34,646 bases of DNA from Chloroflexia bacterium. GTDB taxonomy: Bacteria > Chloroflexota > Chloroflexia > Thermomicrobiales > CFX8. The stretch lies in assembly GCA_030431755.1 (NCBI GenBank), contig JAUIIK010000047.1, positions 1-34,646 of the forward strand, in the 5' to 3' direction. Positions 22,586-29,999 of the stretch are shown here, one piece after another; the stretch's first letter is position 1; every line of letters begins with the position of its first letter. A program made the translations under genes and the position numbers. The notes under the pieces were generated by a model. The model was not told the DNA's origin. It worked only from the letters and a program-made list of their open reading frames with translations, and made no database searches.

Positions 22586-24040
22586 TCACGTTGAAAGCAG
22601 GCTGCCCAGCTTGGCAATGCCCTCGTCGATCGCCGCGGGCGGCACAGCCGAGTAGCAGAGGCGAAACTGATGCTTGCCGGACCCGTCGGCGTAGAACGCG
22701 TCGCCGGGCACGAAGACGACCCCCTCGGCTTCGGCGCGGCGCAGCAGCTCGCGGCTGTCCAGCCGGTTACGAAGCGTGAGCCAGAGATACATGCCACCCG
22801 TCGCCGGTTCGAGCGCTAGCAGACCGGGCGGAACATGTTCTTCCAACGCATCGAGCATGCAGGTTGCGCGGAGCTGATGTTCCCCGCGCAGACGCTGGAT
22901 GTGCTGGTTGAAGAAGCTGCCAGAGAGCATACGCGCGACGAGGAACTGCTCGATGCCGGGAGAGGTCACGTCGCTACGTTGTTTGAAGAGCTTCAGCTGG
23001 TCGATGATCTCCTCGGCTGCCGCGACGAGCCCGATCCGCAGCCCGCCGGCCAGCGTCTTGGAGAAGGTGTGAATGTGAATTACGAGCGCATTGCGGTCGA
23101 GGCTAAACAGTGTCGGCGGGGGCGCGGGACGCCTACCGGGCCCGTCGAAGCCCAGCTCGCGGTAGGGCTCGTCTTCGAGGATCGGCAGCCGGTAGCGGTT
23201 GGCGAGCTCGAGGAGATCCTGCCGCACGCTCCGCCGCAGCACCCGACCAGTCGGATTTTGGAAGGTCGGATTGGTGTAGAGCAGCTTGGGCCGGTAGCGC
23301 ACGATCAGATCCTCGAGCTCATCAAGGTCGGCGCGCTCGATGTCCCAGCCGATGATGCTCGTGCCGGAAGCCCGGAAGATATGGAGCGCTCCGAGATAGC
23401 CGGGACGATCCATGATCACAGTGTCGCCGGGATCAAGCAGGCAGCGGGCCACGAGGTCGATACCCTGGGTCGCGCCGGCGACGACCAGCACTTGCTCTGG
23501 GCGAGCGCCAACGTGCTGCGCTCCTGCCGACCGTAGTTCGGGCTGGCCTGCGGTCGGCGACGGGGCCAGGACGCGCAGCGAGTAGCGTTCCAGAACCTCG
23601 ACGAGCGCCGTCTGGAGCTTCTCGATGGGGAAGGTGTCGACCGCCGGCAGGGCCGCGGCGAAGGTGATAACCGGCCCAAGCGGGTAGCCCTCGCTCGCCG
23701 CGTTGGTGATCCAGCCAACGGTGGGATCGAGCGTCCGCAGCGCGCCGAGCGAGACTTTCCCGCGCCATGCGAAGGGCGCGTCGGTGTGGTCGGGCCGGGC
23801 ATCGACGAAGGTGCCCCGGCCGACCTGGCCGCGCACGAGCCCCCGCGCCCGCAGCTCATCGTAGGCGTTGATGACGGTCGTGCGGCTGACCTCCAGCTGC
23901 GCCGCCAGATCCCGCTCCGAGGGCAGGCGTTCGCCGGGGCTTAGCTCGCCGCTGTCGATGGCCGCCACCAGCGCGTCGCAGAGTTGCAGGTAGAGCGCGG
24001 TATCCCGGCTGCGGTCGAGTCCGATCGCTGCATAGTTCAT
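22586..24040 (-). CDS. MocR-type GntR regulator with PLP aminotransferase-like domain
   Basis: The 484-residue protein starts at ATG 24040. An N-terminal GntR winged helix (ALYLQLCDALVAAIDSGELS, then LPSERDLAAQLEVSRTTVINAY) occupies 1-80. A fold-I aminotransferase domain follows (about 115-480), with NPTFQNPTGRVL, DEPYREL and the PLP-binding Lys328 in TFSKTLAGG. MocR regulators sense amino-acid-like effectors through PLP. It is divergent from azlC-azlD, and its promoter puts the transcription start at the ATG, so the message is probably leaderless. The most likely target is azlCD, exporting branched-chain or related amino acids. Full-length for the family, no lesions seen. Confidence 0.93.
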   Translation of the reverse strand: MNYAAIGLDRSRDTALYLQLCDALVAAIDSGELSPGERLPSERDLAAQLEVSRTTVINAYDELRARGLVRGQVGRGTFVDARPDHTDAPFAWRGKVSLGALRTLDPTVGWITNAASEGYPLGPVITFAAALPAVDTFPIEKLQTALVEVLERYSLRVLAPSPTAGQPELRSAGAQHVGARPEQVLVVAGATQGIDLVARCLLDPGDTVIMDRPGYLGALHIFRASGTSIIGWDIERADLDELEDLIVRYRPKLLYTNPTFQNPTGRVLRRSVRQDLLELANRYRLPILEDEPYRELGFDGPGRRPAPPPTLFSLDRNALVIHIHTFSKTLAGGLRIGLVAAAEEIIDQLKLFKQRSDVTSPGIEQFLVARMLSGSFFNQHIQRLRGEHQLRATCMLDALEEHVPPGLLALEPATGGMYLWLTLRNRLDSRELLRRAEAEGVVFVPGDAFYADGSGKHQFRLCYSAVPPAAIDEGIAKLGSLLST

Positions 24041-24046
24041 GGACGC

Positions 24047-24074
24047 ATGATAGCCACTGCTCGCCCAGTGTCAA
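24047..24074 (-). promoter_or_regulatory. Promoter of the MocR gene giving a leaderless transcript
   Basis: On the minus strand TTGACA (24074-24069) and TATCAT (24052-24047) are 16 bp apart. The -10 box ends six bases before the ATG at 24040, so transcription should start at or next to the start codon. Confidence 0.65.
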
Positions 24075-24078
24075 ATAG

Positions 24079-24137
24079 CCAATCGAAAATTGGATATTGG
24101 AATACGTGTGAATGATCGCCACAATCGCGGTATTGGA
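24079..24137. promoter_or_regulatory. Candidate MocR operator sites
   Basis: CCAATCGAAAATTGG (24079-24093) is a palindrome just upstream of the MocR -35 box. TATTGGA occurs in direct orientation at 24095 and 24131, 36 bp apart. MocR proteins often bind spaced direct repeats in such divergent regions. Assignment is by position. Confidence 0.4.
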
Positions 24138-24208
24138 TCTTCATTCCGAATGATCGGCGATAACCAGTGTCCGTTCTGTCGAATGCCACGCATGTTCCGC
24201 GACGCGCC

Positions 24209-24910
24209 ATGAGCATTGCAGCCGACCGTGAGTTCCAACGCGGATTTGCGCTGATGTTCCCGCTCTGGCCGGGCGTCCCCGCGTTTGCCCTGGCCTTCGC
24301 CATCGCAGCTGGCGCAGCTGGGTTCACCGCCCTCGAGGTCGTAGCCCTGTCGCTCTTCATCTTCGCTGGCTCGGCCCAGGTCGCGACCGTCGCGCTCTAC
24401 GCCAGCGGGGCCGGCTTCATCCCGATCGTGCTGACCGCTTTGCTGCTGAACCTGCGCCACACGTTCTACGGACTATCGATCAACCGCTGGCTGCCGGAAC
24501 GGACGACACCGCCGAAGCCATTGCTGGCCTTCTTCGTGACCGATGAGTCCTACGGCATGACCATCCGCTCGCTGATGGCCCGGCGCGGCGGCGCGCTCTA
24601 CCTCTTCGGCGCGAGCGTGAGCCTCTGGCTGATCTTCATCGCTTCGACGACGCTCGGCGCGTTGCTCGACGGCCGTCTGCCGGCAGCCGGCTCCGCCGGA
24701 CTGGAGTTCATCTTCCCCTTGACCTTCGTCGCGCTGCTGGTTCCGCTGCTGCGAGGCCGGGTCGAGCTCGCCGTCGCGCTCGTTGCGGCCGTGCTGATGT
24801 ATCTCGTCGATGGGCTCGTGCCGGACGGCGCCTCGATTGTCCTTGTGATCCTGCTCTCCGCCGGCGTCGGCGTGGCACTCGATGAACGTGCCGGAACAGC
24901 GGCCACCTGA
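24209..24910 (+). CDS. azlC: AzlC-family amino acid exporter subunit
   Basis: The 233-residue membrane protein from ATG 24209 (an in-frame GTG at 24167 would add 14 residues) shows the AzlC pattern. It begins FQRGFALMFPLWPGVPAFALAF, followed by LSLFIFAGSAQVATVALYASG, LLLNLRHTFYGLSINRWL and FFVTDESYGMTI, then further helices to the end. AzlC pairs with the small AzlD protein to export branched-chain amino acids or analogues such as azaleucine. It overlaps azlD by one base (TGATG), so both subunits are made together. It is divergent from the MocR gene, its probable regulator. Confidence 0.92.
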   Translation: MSIAADREFQRGFALMFPLWPGVPAFALAFAIAAGAAGFTALEVVALSLFIFAGSAQVATVALYASGAGFIPIVLTALLLNLRHTFYGLSINRWLPERTTPPKPLLAFFVTDESYGMTIRSLMARRGGALYLFGASVSLWLIFIASTTLGALLDGRLPAAGSAGLEFIFPLTFVALLVPLLRGRVELAVALVAAVLMYLVDGLVPDGASIVLVILLSAGVGVALDERAGTAAT

Positions 24911-25194
24911 TGGAGCGTCTCGGCCTGATCCTCGCCGTCGCCGCCGTCACCTACGCCGCCCGCATCGCGGGCTTCACCATCGACCAGGGGCGCATCCCAC
25001 ACCGGCTCGACCGCGCGTTGACCTATGTCCCGATAGCTGCCTTCGCCGCCCTGGTCGTGCCCGGCCTCAGCGATGACGGCAGCCTCGCTCCCGTGCGCAT
25101 CGGCGCAGCATTGCTCGCGGCTGCTGTCATCCTCCTGACCCGCCAGCTCTGGGCAAGCCTGCTGGCGGGGATGGTCGTCTTCTGGCTCTTGTAG
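24910..25194 (+). CDS. azlD: AzlD-family amino acid exporter subunit
   Basis: The 94-residue protein has three to four predicted membrane helices. YAARIAGFTIDQGRIPHRLDRALTYVP is typed here in parts: YAARIAGFTI, then RALTYVPIAAFAALVVPGL, matching the AzlD pattern of Arg-rich loop plus YVP. It is the partner of AzlC in amino-acid export and overlaps that gene by one base. The stop codon TAG is followed seven bases later by a G-rich heptamer array that separates it from the convergent RidA-like gene. Confidence 0.9.
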   Translation: MERLGLILAVAAVTYAARIAGFTIDQGRIPHRLDRALTYVPIAAFAALVVPGLSDDGSLAPVRIGAALLAAAVILLTRQLWASLLAGMVVFWLL

Positions 25195-25200
25195 GGCGCG

Positions 25201-25299
25201 TAGGGATTAGGGAGCAGGGATTGGGGATTAGTGTGGAGTCAGGGAATCGCAGATCATTCTGCTGTCCCCTGTAACCTACAACCTATCCCCTTCCCCCTA
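25201..25299. repeat. Palindromic heptamer array between azlD and the RidA-like gene
   Basis: The left arm is TAGGGAT, TAGGGAG, CAGGGAT, TGGGGAT (25201-25228). The centre is GCAGA-TCAT-TCTGC (25249-25262). The right arm is TGTCCCC, TGTAACC, TACAACC, TATCCCC, TTCCCCC (25263-25297). The RidA-like stop codon (25297-25299) is formed at the end of the last unit. Confidence 0.8.
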
Positions 25300-25782
25300 G
25301 TGTCCGTCGATTTCAACCTGGGCCGCGACGATGACGCAGCTGTTGCCGGCGAGGGTCGAGTGGCCGGCGGCGGCGCGCGCGTGGTTGCCGATCTCCGGTC
25401 CAAAGAGCTCGATGATGAACTCCGAGAAGCCGCTCATGACATAGGAGGTGCGGTCGAAACCGGGGTCCGAGGCGACCATCCCGGCGACGTAGAGCCACTT
25501 CGAGATGCGGTCGAGATCGCCGATCTCTTCCTTGATCTGGGTCAGGATCGTCAACGCCGCGCCTTTGGCCGCTTCGCGCGCATCATCGGGCGAGACCTTG
25601 CTCGGCACGGCCCCCTTCGGCGCGGCGCCTTTGCCATCTATGCCGCGCGCCGAATGTCCCGAGACATAGACGATGTTGTTACGGACGACGACCGGCACCG
25701 GCGGCCCGGTCTGCGACGACAGATATGCCCCCGGCGGCGGCAGCTCGTATCCCATCTCGGCCAGCTTCGCTTCAATCTTCAA
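25297..25782 (-). CDS. RidA/YjgF-family protein
   Basis: The 161-residue protein starts at TTG 25782 with GAGGGGAAG just upstream. MGYELPPPGAYLSSQTGPPVPVV, given here in parts as MGYELPPPG and FEVRN-like VVRNNIVYVSGHSA, belongs to the longer RidA subfamily often written as YjgF-like endoribonuclease. NHARAAAGHSTLAGNSCVIV near 133-152 keeps the conserved Arg before the trimer-interface strand. RidA proteins hydrolyse reactive enamine/imine intermediates of PLP enzymes. It may be linked in function with amino-acid handling genes nearby, but it is a lone convergent gene. Confidence 0.88.
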   Translation of the reverse strand: MKIEAKLAEMGYELPPPGAYLSSQTGPPVPVVVRNNIVYVSGHSARGIDGKGAAPKGAVPSKVSPDDAREAAKGAALTILTQIKEEIGDLDRISKWLYVAGMVASDPGFDRTSYVMSGFSEFIIELFGPEIGNHARAAAGHSTLAGNSCVIVAAQVEIDGH

Positions 25783-26094
25783 AGGCTTCCCCTCGCTTGG
25801 TGCTCCGGTATCTGAGTACTCGCATGGACCTCAATACCCAACGTACGTTGAGAGATGCGCCATCATACAACCCATGACGGAGTGCCAGCAGTCTTCCGAC
25901 CAGGGGTAAGTCAGCGGGGAGTCGTGCGTTGATGAGGAGGCGACGCATCGCGTCGCGGCTACGGGAGTGGATTCACCCCAAGATGAGTGCTTCGGAGAGC
26001 GTCTAGCCTGCGGTATGTGTGCAGGTGGTGTACGGCGCTCCACTTAGTTCCTGAATCATTGAAGGTTCGATTGCATCTCGGGCCAACCGACATC

Positions 26095-26168
26095 GTAGGG
26101 ATGGGGCTTGTCCCCATCCGGCAAGGCGAGTGCGTACGTACGCGGATGGGGACAAGCCCCATCCCTAC
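26095..26168. repeat. Nested palindrome with perfect 26-bp arms
   Basis: Arms at 26095-26120 and 26143-26168 are perfect reverse complements separated by 22 bp. Each arm is also a hairpin on its own (GGATGGGG-5-CCCCATCC). The spacer ends in GCGTACGTACGC. The rest of 25783-26254 contains a 12-bp palindrome at 25839-25850 and no gene. Confidence 0.85.
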
Positions 26169-26254
26169 AAGATCCAGGGATCTTCTGTACGTGATGCCTT
26201 TGATGTCTTCGAGAATCGGTCTAACGGACGATCTCTGCTTGAGTGACAGTCAAG

Positions 26255-26782
26255 CTATCCGAGGCGGTAGATCATCTCGGAGCGGCCGAGGCGGATGCGG
26301 TTGCCGTCCTGGAGCGTGTAGGGCGCGCGGATCTTGCGACGGTTGACATTGGTAGCGTTCTCGCCGCCGCCATGGACGATGATGTGCGAGCCGACGCTGG
26401 AATCCCAGCGCATGTGGGCGTGGACTCTGTGGACGTAGGGATCGCTGATCCTGACCGTCGCGTTCTGGCCGCGGCCGAGGATGATGATCCCGGCTGATTC
26501 GTCGCAGGGCAGGCTCGCCATCTCGTTGCCGCTGGGGTCCTCCGGCTTGGCGGGTTGCTCGTGTTGGCCGGTGGCCGAGCGCAGGCGGTCGGAGAGCGGC
26601 CCCGAGACAGGTTTCACGTCGCGGCGGGTGTCGATCAACGAGTCATATTCATCGAGCTCTTCGCGGGTGGCGCTACCAGGGAAGAATGGATCGACGAACT
26701 CGGCCAGGCGTTCTTTGGCGCGCGTCTGCTCCAGCTCGCGGATCTCTTTTATGGCCCGGAGGTTGAATTGCCTGCGACTCAT
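26255..26782 (-). CDS. FHA domain protein
   Basis: The 175-residue protein starts at ATG 26782 with GGGGTG nine bases upstream. Residues 1-85 are charged and probably helical or disordered (REELDEYDSLIDTRRDV). Residues 90-175 form an FHA domain: GIIILGRGQNATVRISDP, VHRVHAHMRW with the conserved His, and GGGENATNVNRRKI, then LQDGNRIRLGRSEMIYR. FHA domains bind phosphothreonine. The Ser/Thr kinase at 15271-16926 is a plausible source of its ligand. No transmembrane segment is present. It stands alone between intergenic repeats. Confidence 0.9.
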   Translation of the reverse strand: MSRRQFNLRAIKEIRELEQTRAKERLAEFVDPFFPGSATREELDEYDSLIDTRRDVKPVSGPLSDRLRSATGQHEQPAKPEDPSGNEMASLPCDESAGIIILGRGQNATVRISDPYVHRVHAHMRWDSSVGSHIIVHGGGENATNVNRRKIRAPYTLQDGNRIRLGRSEMIYRLG

Positions 26783-26893
26783 GTCAGCGCACCCCGATGA
26801 TCATTGACTACAGTGATTATGATCGGATTAACGGTCGATCTAGCGTAGTCTAACAGGCGCTGTGGCCAAATCGACCTGCGTACGTACAGGACA

Positions 26894-26920
26894 TTGGAGC
26901 CAATTGAATACCGGCTCCAA
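26894..26920. other. Hairpin upstream of the FHA gene
   Basis: TTGGAGCC and GGCTCCAA form a perfect 8-bp stem with an 11-base loop. It lies 112 bp upstream of the FHA start. Its role is unknown; it may be a regulatory site or a repeat remnant. The rest of 26783-26995 shows no gene. Confidence 0.35.
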
Positions 26921-26995
26921 CCTGGCCGGCGGATTGGGGTTTTCGATTGGCGCTCTATGCAATTTGCGTTGGTTGGACCGCTGATTATACGTTGA

Positions 26996-27393
26996 GGAGT
27001 GGGATTCATCTTCATCTTTCGTGCATCAAGATGAGGCTTGGACAGGAGGACTGCGCCCATTCTTTCCACCGAACGCCGCCAAGCGGCATCCATGACGCGC
27101 CCCCCTCTCCGAAGCTGGCATCCCGAGGAAGGCTCTGCGCCCGAGGGATCTTCGGCCGCCAGCGCCGCGTTCCGAGGAAGACTGTCGCTGTCGCTACAGT
27201 CCAGTAGATCATCGTCTCATGCACCGGCGGCTGGCATGCTCGCAACAAGATCCCTCGGGCGCAAAGCCTTTCTCGGGATGTCCATGGTGTTGCTGTGGCG
27301 TCTGTTGCATGGCGCTGCGTGCTGTCAGCTCTGGGGCGCACCGCAAGCGAACGGCTCAATTTGATGCTTGAAAGGTGAGATGAACTCCACTCC
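26996..27393. repeat. Dispersed intergenic element, copy D (longest copy)
   Basis: Terminal inverted repeats of about 39 bp lie at 26996-27035 and 27355-27393 (outer end GGAGTGG, inner core GCATCAA). The core has 33-bp inverted arms at 27119-27151 and 27248-27280 (31 of 33 matching) and a 96-bp spacer. It matches copy A on the opposite strand from end to end, apart from A's deletion. No coding potential. Confidence 0.82.
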
Positions 27394-27450
27394 TACCAAC
27401 CCGTGCGCCACCGTCGCGCGGTTGGCGTTTTATTGCGTGAGAGAAGGGGG

Positions 27451-27909
27451 CTACAGCGCGAGTTTGTAGCCTATGTGGCTGCTGACGAATCCCAGGCTCT
27501 CGTAGAAACGGTGGGCGTCGGGCCGCTCCTTGTCGGTCGTGAGCTGGACGAGGTAGCAGCCCCGCGCCCGGCATTGCTCGATGGCCCAGGCGAACATCTG
27601 CTGGCCGAGGCCCGCTCCACGGTATTGAGCCGCGATCCGGACGCCTTCGATCTGGCCGCGCCAGGCGCCGGTGCGCGTGAGACCGGGAATGAACGTCAGC
27701 TGCAGGGTTCCGGCAACGTCATCCTCTACTATCGCGACGGCGAGCAGCTGGTTCGGGTCGGCGTCGATGGCGCTGAAGGCGTCAATGTACTTCTGATTGA
27801 GCGGCGTGCCGAGGTCCTCCCGGCGCTGGCCGAGGATGTCGTCGGCGAGGAGCGCGATAATCGCTGGAATATCCGCCTCGGTGGCGCGGCGAAATGTTAC
27901 GTCGGCCAT
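27451..27909 (-). CDS. GNAT-family N-acetyltransferase
   Basis: The ATG at 27909 is preferred, with GAGGAG about nine bases upstream; an earlier in-frame start at 27936 would add nine residues. The 152-residue protein has the GNAT fold signals: FRRATEADIPAIIALLADD at the start, VAGTLQLTFIPGL, the acetyl-CoA loop QYRGAGLGQQMFAWA, and GCYLVQLTTDKERPDAHRFYESLGF. It transfers acetyl from acetyl-CoA to an amine; the substrate is unknown. It follows the S9 peptidase gene by 84 bp on the same strand and may share its transcript. Confidence 0.92.
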   Translation of the reverse strand: MADVTFRRATEADIPAIIALLADDILGQRREDLGTPLNQKYIDAFSAIDADPNQLLAVAIVEDDVAGTLQLTFIPGLTRTGAWRGQIEGVRIAAQYRGAGLGQQMFAWAIEQCRARGCYLVQLTTDKERPDAHRFYESLGFVSSHIGYKLAL

Positions 27910-27993
27910 TGCTTGCTGCTCCTCGCGCTTGTCCATGCTCCAGTCAATCCAGGCATCCGTCCGACTCCGGCTGCATCGCAGTGGATGGATACG

Positions 27994-29940
27994 CTATTGC
28001 AGGTAGCGGTCGAACCAGGCCACCGCGCGTTTGATGTTGTCGATGCGGTGCTCGATTGGACCGTCGCTCTGAAAGGGGTGGGCGCCGCCGGGATAGCGCG
28101 CGAACTCCGTCTCGACGCCCGCCTTCTTGAGCGCGATGAACATCTGCTCGCCCTGGCCGATTGGGCAGCGGTCGTCGGCCTCGCCGTGGACGATCAGCGT
28201 CGGTGTCACGGCTTTGTGGGCATGGTAGGAAGGCGAGTGCTGCTCGTACCACTCCGGCTGCGCGTGGTGTGGCCCGCCGAACTGGACCTCGCCGAAGCGT
28301 ACGCCGATGTCACTGGTGCCCCAGAAGGATTCGAGGTCGAAGCAGGGCGCGCCGCAGACGGCAGCCTTGAAGCGGTCGGTCTGGCCGATGATCCAGGCGG
28401 TCATGTAGCCACCGTAGCTGTAGCCCCGGACGCCCTGGCGGGTTTCGTCGCAGTATGGGCGCTCCAGCGCTTCGTCCAGCACCGCCATCAAGTCGAGGTA
28501 GTCCTCGCCGCCCCAGTCGCTGAAGACACGGCTGGAGAAATCATGGCCGTAGCTGCCCGACCCGCGCGGATTGGCGTAGACGACGATGTAGCCGGCCGAT
28601 GCCAGCGCCTGGTGGATGATGTTGAAGTCGAAGCCGTAGAAGCCGTTCGGGCCGCCGTGGATCTCCAGGACGACCGGGTACGTCTGCTCTGGATCGAAGC
28701 TGGGCGGCTTGAGCATCCAGGCTTCGATAGTCAGGCCGTCGCGTTCGACGTCGAAGCGCTCCCAGAGCGCCTGCGGCCGGGTTTCCAGCACCTCGTCGGA
28801 GTAGCCGGTGATGAGCTTGGCGCTGCCATTGGCCAGGTCGATGACGGCTAGCTCGCCGCGCCGATCCGGGCTGTTCAGCACGCGGACGGCGATCGAGCCG
28901 TCGGCCGCGAAGCTCATCGCGTTCGGCATGTTGTTGCCCTCGCGGACGAGCTCGGCGGTCCCATCGACGGTGTCGACTAGTTGGAGCACGGTTGTGCCGC
29001 CCTTAGCGCCCTGGAAGGCGACCCTGCGGTCGTCGATCCAGGCCGGCTCGGCGATCATACCGCCGCCCAGCCGCGCGCCGGGGTTCCATTCAAGGTCCGT
29101 CAGCAGGGCTTTGCTCTCATCCGCCGCGACGTCGTAGAGCCAGATGTCGCCGTGGTAGGTCTGGGTCTCTTCGCCCGAGTAGATGATCTGGCTGCCATCG
29201 GGCGACCAGGCGTAGATATCGACGATGCCACCCTGCGGGCCGACGAGCTGCGTTGCGCCGCTGGCCACGTCGATCAGCGCCAGCCGCGAGCCGACGCTGT
29301 CGACGCCGGTGACCTGGGCCGCGAGCCTCTTGCCGTCGGGCGACCAGCGCGGGTGGCCGTAGTCCTGCACGTCGTCGGTCAACTTGCGGCGTGCACCGCT
29401 TGCCACATCGACGACGAAGATCTGCTTGCGAACGTCGCCACGGTAGCCGAGCCCATCGACTTTGTAGTCGAGCCGGCTGGTGACGCGCACGGGCGGCGCG
29501 GCATCGTCGTCGGGCTGCTCTTCCTCGGGGTTGTCCGGGTCGTAATCGGTGACGTAGGCGATGCTGGACCCGTCGGGCGACCAGGCGATGTTCGCGATGC
29601 CCTGGTTGTGTCTGGTGATCTCCCGCGCGTCGCCGCCCGCCAGCGGCATGACGAAGATGCCGCTCTTGTCGACGCGGTTGGAGACAAAGGCGATGGATTG
29701 GGGCGCGCCTTCAGGACCGGGCGACCAGCGCGGCTCGCTGTTGCGGGCTCCTTCATGTGTGAGTTGCCGCTTGTTTCCGCCGTCGGCGTCGCATGCCCAT
29801 AGCTGGACCTGTTCTTGCTTCTTATCTTTGTCGACGGTGGTCAGCGTGTAGATGATCGTCGAGCCGTCGGGCGCTGCCTGCGGGTCGCCGGCAACCTTGA
29901 AACTGCAGACCAGCACTTCGGGTGTCAGCTGTTCGGGCAT
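27994..29940 (-). CDS. S9 family serine peptidase (acylaminoacyl peptidase/prolyl oligopeptidase type)
   Basis: The 648-residue protein starts at ATG 29940 after an AAAGGGA stretch. Residues 1-380 contain WD40/TolB-like beta-propeller repeats (EPRWSPGPEG, IAWSPDGSSIAYVTD, HPRWSPDGKRLA, YAWSPDGSQIIY). The alpha/beta-hydrolase domain has HGGPNGFYG (oxyanion region), GYSYGGYMTAW with Ser508, HGEADDRCP with the acid residue, and YPGGAHPF with the catalytic His. No signal peptide is seen, so it is cytosolic and probably trims peptides. It is divergent from the LAS peptidase gene by 59 bp. Confidence 0.94.
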   Translation of the reverse strand: MPEQLTPEVLVCSFKVAGDPQAAPDGSTIIYTLTTVDKDKKQEQVQLWACDADGGNKRQLTHEGARNSEPRWSPGPEGAPQSIAFVSNRVDKSGIFVMPLAGGDAREITRHNQGIANIAWSPDGSSIAYVTDYDPDNPEEEQPDDDAAPPVRVTSRLDYKVDGLGYRGDVRKQIFVVDVASGARRKLTDDVQDYGHPRWSPDGKRLAAQVTGVDSVGSRLALIDVASGATQLVGPQGGIVDIYAWSPDGSQIIYSGEETQTYHGDIWLYDVAADESKALLTDLEWNPGARLGGGMIAEPAWIDDRRVAFQGAKGGTTVLQLVDTVDGTAELVREGNNMPNAMSFAADGSIAVRVLNSPDRRGELAVIDLANGSAKLITGYSDEVLETRPQALWERFDVERDGLTIEAWMLKPPSFDPEQTYPVVLEIHGGPNGFYGFDFNIIHQALASAGYIVVYANPRGSGSYGHDFSSRVFSDWGGEDYLDLMAVLDEALERPYCDETRQGVRGYSYGGYMTAWIIGQTDRFKAAVCGAPCFDLESFWGTSDIGVRFGEVQFGGPHHAQPEWYEQHSPSYHAHKAVTPTLIVHGEADDRCPIGQGEQMFIALKKAGVETEFARYPGGAHPFQSDGPIEHRIDNIKRAVAWFDRYLQ

Positions 29941-29999
29941 AGCGTGGTTCCCTTTCGGTGTCGTGTTCTATTGGTGGGTATCATAGTCGCCTTTAGACG

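Noticed and set aside
27403-28851. Plus-strand open frame of 482 codons over the GNAT and S9 peptidase genes
   Set aside because: The opposite strand carries two full sets of family motifs. The plus frame bridges two genes and an intergenic gap, as expected for a GC-rich shadow.
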